Source: Bacillus sp. EB106-08-02-XG196 | GTDB lineage: Bacteria > Bacillota > Bacilli > Bacillales > Cytobacillaceae | Assembly (NCBI RefSeq): GCF_013396335.1 | Contig: NZ_JABWSY010000008.1 | Span: 124,001-188,000, forward strand | Direction of reading: 5' to 3' | DNA length: 64,000 nt | In this document: positions 62,989 to 64,000 of the stretch, in pieces | Numbering within the stretch: the first letter of the stretch is position 1 | Layout: each line of letters begins with the position of its first letter | Position numbers and translations under genes: made by a program | Notes under the pieces: generated by a model | The model's input: only the letters and a program-made list of their open reading frames with translations | Told to the model about the DNA's origin: nothing | Database searches by the model: none

Positions 62989-64000
62989 CTACTCTACAGA
63001 ATTAATGGCAGTAACTCTTAATTCGCTTAAATCAACCGGACGATCCTCTAAATGTCCAATTTCAATTGTGATCGTTTCACCAGGCAAAATATCCACAAAG
63101 TTCTCACTAAAGGTAATTTTCTCAAGCGGAATCTCTAATTTCACCATTCTCGCTAAACGTTCGGAATGTACGGTTACCTTTTGCTTCAGTGCATCCACCT
63201 CTGCCACCAATGAACTTTCTGGTAACACTAAATCTTTATGATCTCTAAAATAGTACACATTCCGCTGCGCCTTTTCATTCAACGAAGATAAGACAATCAC
63301 CGCTTCATTCGCTGAATATCCACCTAACAGCTCTTCCTCTGTAAAACTAGTAACCATTTCCGAAGCATTCCCCGGAATACTCACGTCCATTGTCGTTCGG
63401 AAAAGCTCCTCACCACTAAAACTTACAACCTTTAACTCTAGCATATCCTCATAGTTTTCGAGCCTGTCGTTCACGACCCAAACCTTAACATCCTGTCCTG
63501 CGTCATGATCAATCGTTAACAACAAGGGATGGAAGAATTTTTTCGCATAATACCAAGAAGCCTTCGGTAACTGATAGTAATCGATCATCGACCAGCTTGT
63601 ACCTGGCCAGCAATCATTTAATTGCCATACTAAAGCCCCGCTGGTATTCGGCTTATTACGGCGATAATGCTCGATGCCGCACTTCAGCCCTTCTGCCTGG
63701 GTCAGCATCGAGAAATTCATATACTCCTCTATATTCGTTGGAATTCCTGTATATCCTTCCATCAGCATAATGCCTTTTTGGTGATGGTAATCCTTGTTGC
63801 GGTAGGACATTTCATCGCTGCCCCAATAGAAAGTTCCTTCCGGAAGATTTTTCTCCAGTGTATAACGGTTAGAGGAGGCATGCATCCCAAATTCACTACT
63901 AAACTTCGTGAAATCTATTTTATAATTTTTAAAAGAAACACCTTCCACACTATAATCCTGACCCAGGTTCTCCCCGAACTGACGCGGCTCCACATTTCCA
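62989..64000 (-). CDS. beta-mannosidase, GH2 family (5' end outside window)
   Basis: At least 337 residues of the C-terminal part are visible; the frame stays open to the edge. The catalytic nucleophile Glu is in TKFSSEFGMHASS, and the family block GALVWQLNDCWPGTSWSMID follows. The last 170 residues are beta-sandwich. The acid/base Glu and N-terminal domains lie outside. GH2 mannosidases release mannose from manno-oligosaccharides, in line with the downstream ROK kinase. The dehydrogenase follows at once. Confidence 0.9.
   Translation of the reverse strand, partial: GNVEPRQFGENLGQDYSVEGVSFKNYKIDFTKFSSEFGMHASSNRYTLEKNLPEGTFYWGSDEMSYRNKDYHHQKGIMLMEGYTGIPTNIEEYMNFSMLTQAEGLKCGIEHYRRNKPNTSGALVWQLNDCWPGTSWSMIDYYQLPKASWYYAKKFFHPLLLTIDHDAGQDVKVWVVNDRLENYEDMLELKVVSFSGEELFRTTMDVSIPGNASEMVTSFTEEELLGGYSANEAVIVLSSLNEKAQRNVYYFRDHKDLVLPESSLVAEVDALKQKVTVHSERLARMVKLEIPLEKITFSENFVDILPGETITIEIGHLEDRPVDLSELRVTAINSVE

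Overview
The window looks like a chromosomal segment of a low-GC, endospore-forming Bacillaceae member. The evidence is a GerA/GerB/GerC germinant-receptor operon behind a sigma-G-like promoter, a YvrJ/DUF2922/DUF1659 small-protein set, YwrD-YwrB-YwrA gene order as in Bacillus subtilis, strong AGGAGG-type ribosome binding sites, and TPP and lysine riboswitches of Firmicute type. Both ends cut genes: a Rieske oxygenase on the left and a beta-mannosidase on the right. No rRNA, tRNA or CRISPR array was seen.

Layout. 1-3.6 kb: a sigma-54-controlled pair (ferredoxin/flavodoxin reductase, Rieske oxygenase) with its divergent PAS/AAA+ activator. 3.7-13.7 kb: small membrane proteins, lipoproteins, a 965-residue secreted ten-repeat protein, an M20 amidohydrolase and two proteins of unknown role. 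13.9-18 kb: a germination receptor operon with an extra 50-residue gene. 18.5-28.5 kb: a metallo-hydrolase, a two-gene chromate transporter, a gamma-glutamyltransferase, a five-gene peptide ABC importer and a FadR-type regulator, which together suggest uptake and cleavage of gamma-glutamyl peptides. 28.9-32.8 kb: a HAD phosphatase, an LCP cell-wall ligase, a membrane protein and a double GNAT acetyltransferase. 33.3-39 kb: thiamine synthesis, with thiS-thiF-thiG-thiH-thiE of the anaerobic ThiH type convergent to a TPP-riboswitch-controlled thiC. 39.2-41.9 kb: bioD-bioA-bioY under a BirA operator. 42-43.3 kb: an alkaline phosphatase with no visible export signal. 44.4-53.7 kb: a catabolic operon (TetR, PaaK-like CoA ligase, enoyl-CoA hydratase, Liv-type ABC importer with a LivM-LivG fusion, AMP-dependent acyl-CoA ligase). 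54.5-64 kb: PsiE, sporulation-type small proteins, an IS3 remnant, a lysine-riboswitch-controlled amino-acid importer, RocB, and a mannoside group (ROK sugar kinase, zinc alcohol dehydrogenase, beta-mannosidase).

The most striking unexplained feature is a dispersed palindromic repeat whose arms read GGGGACGGTTCT and AGAACCGTCCCC. About twenty full or partial copies occur. Complete copies lie just after stop codons, and seven of eight convergent gene pairs carry one; partial copies lie elsewhere, including divergent promoter regions. A second curiosity is a roughly 330-bp sequence of unknown origin present as two near-identical direct repeats that bracket the whole 10-kb catabolic operon, each abutting a copy or relic of the palindromic repeat. 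Functions given below come from reading motifs and context by eye; no database search was possible.
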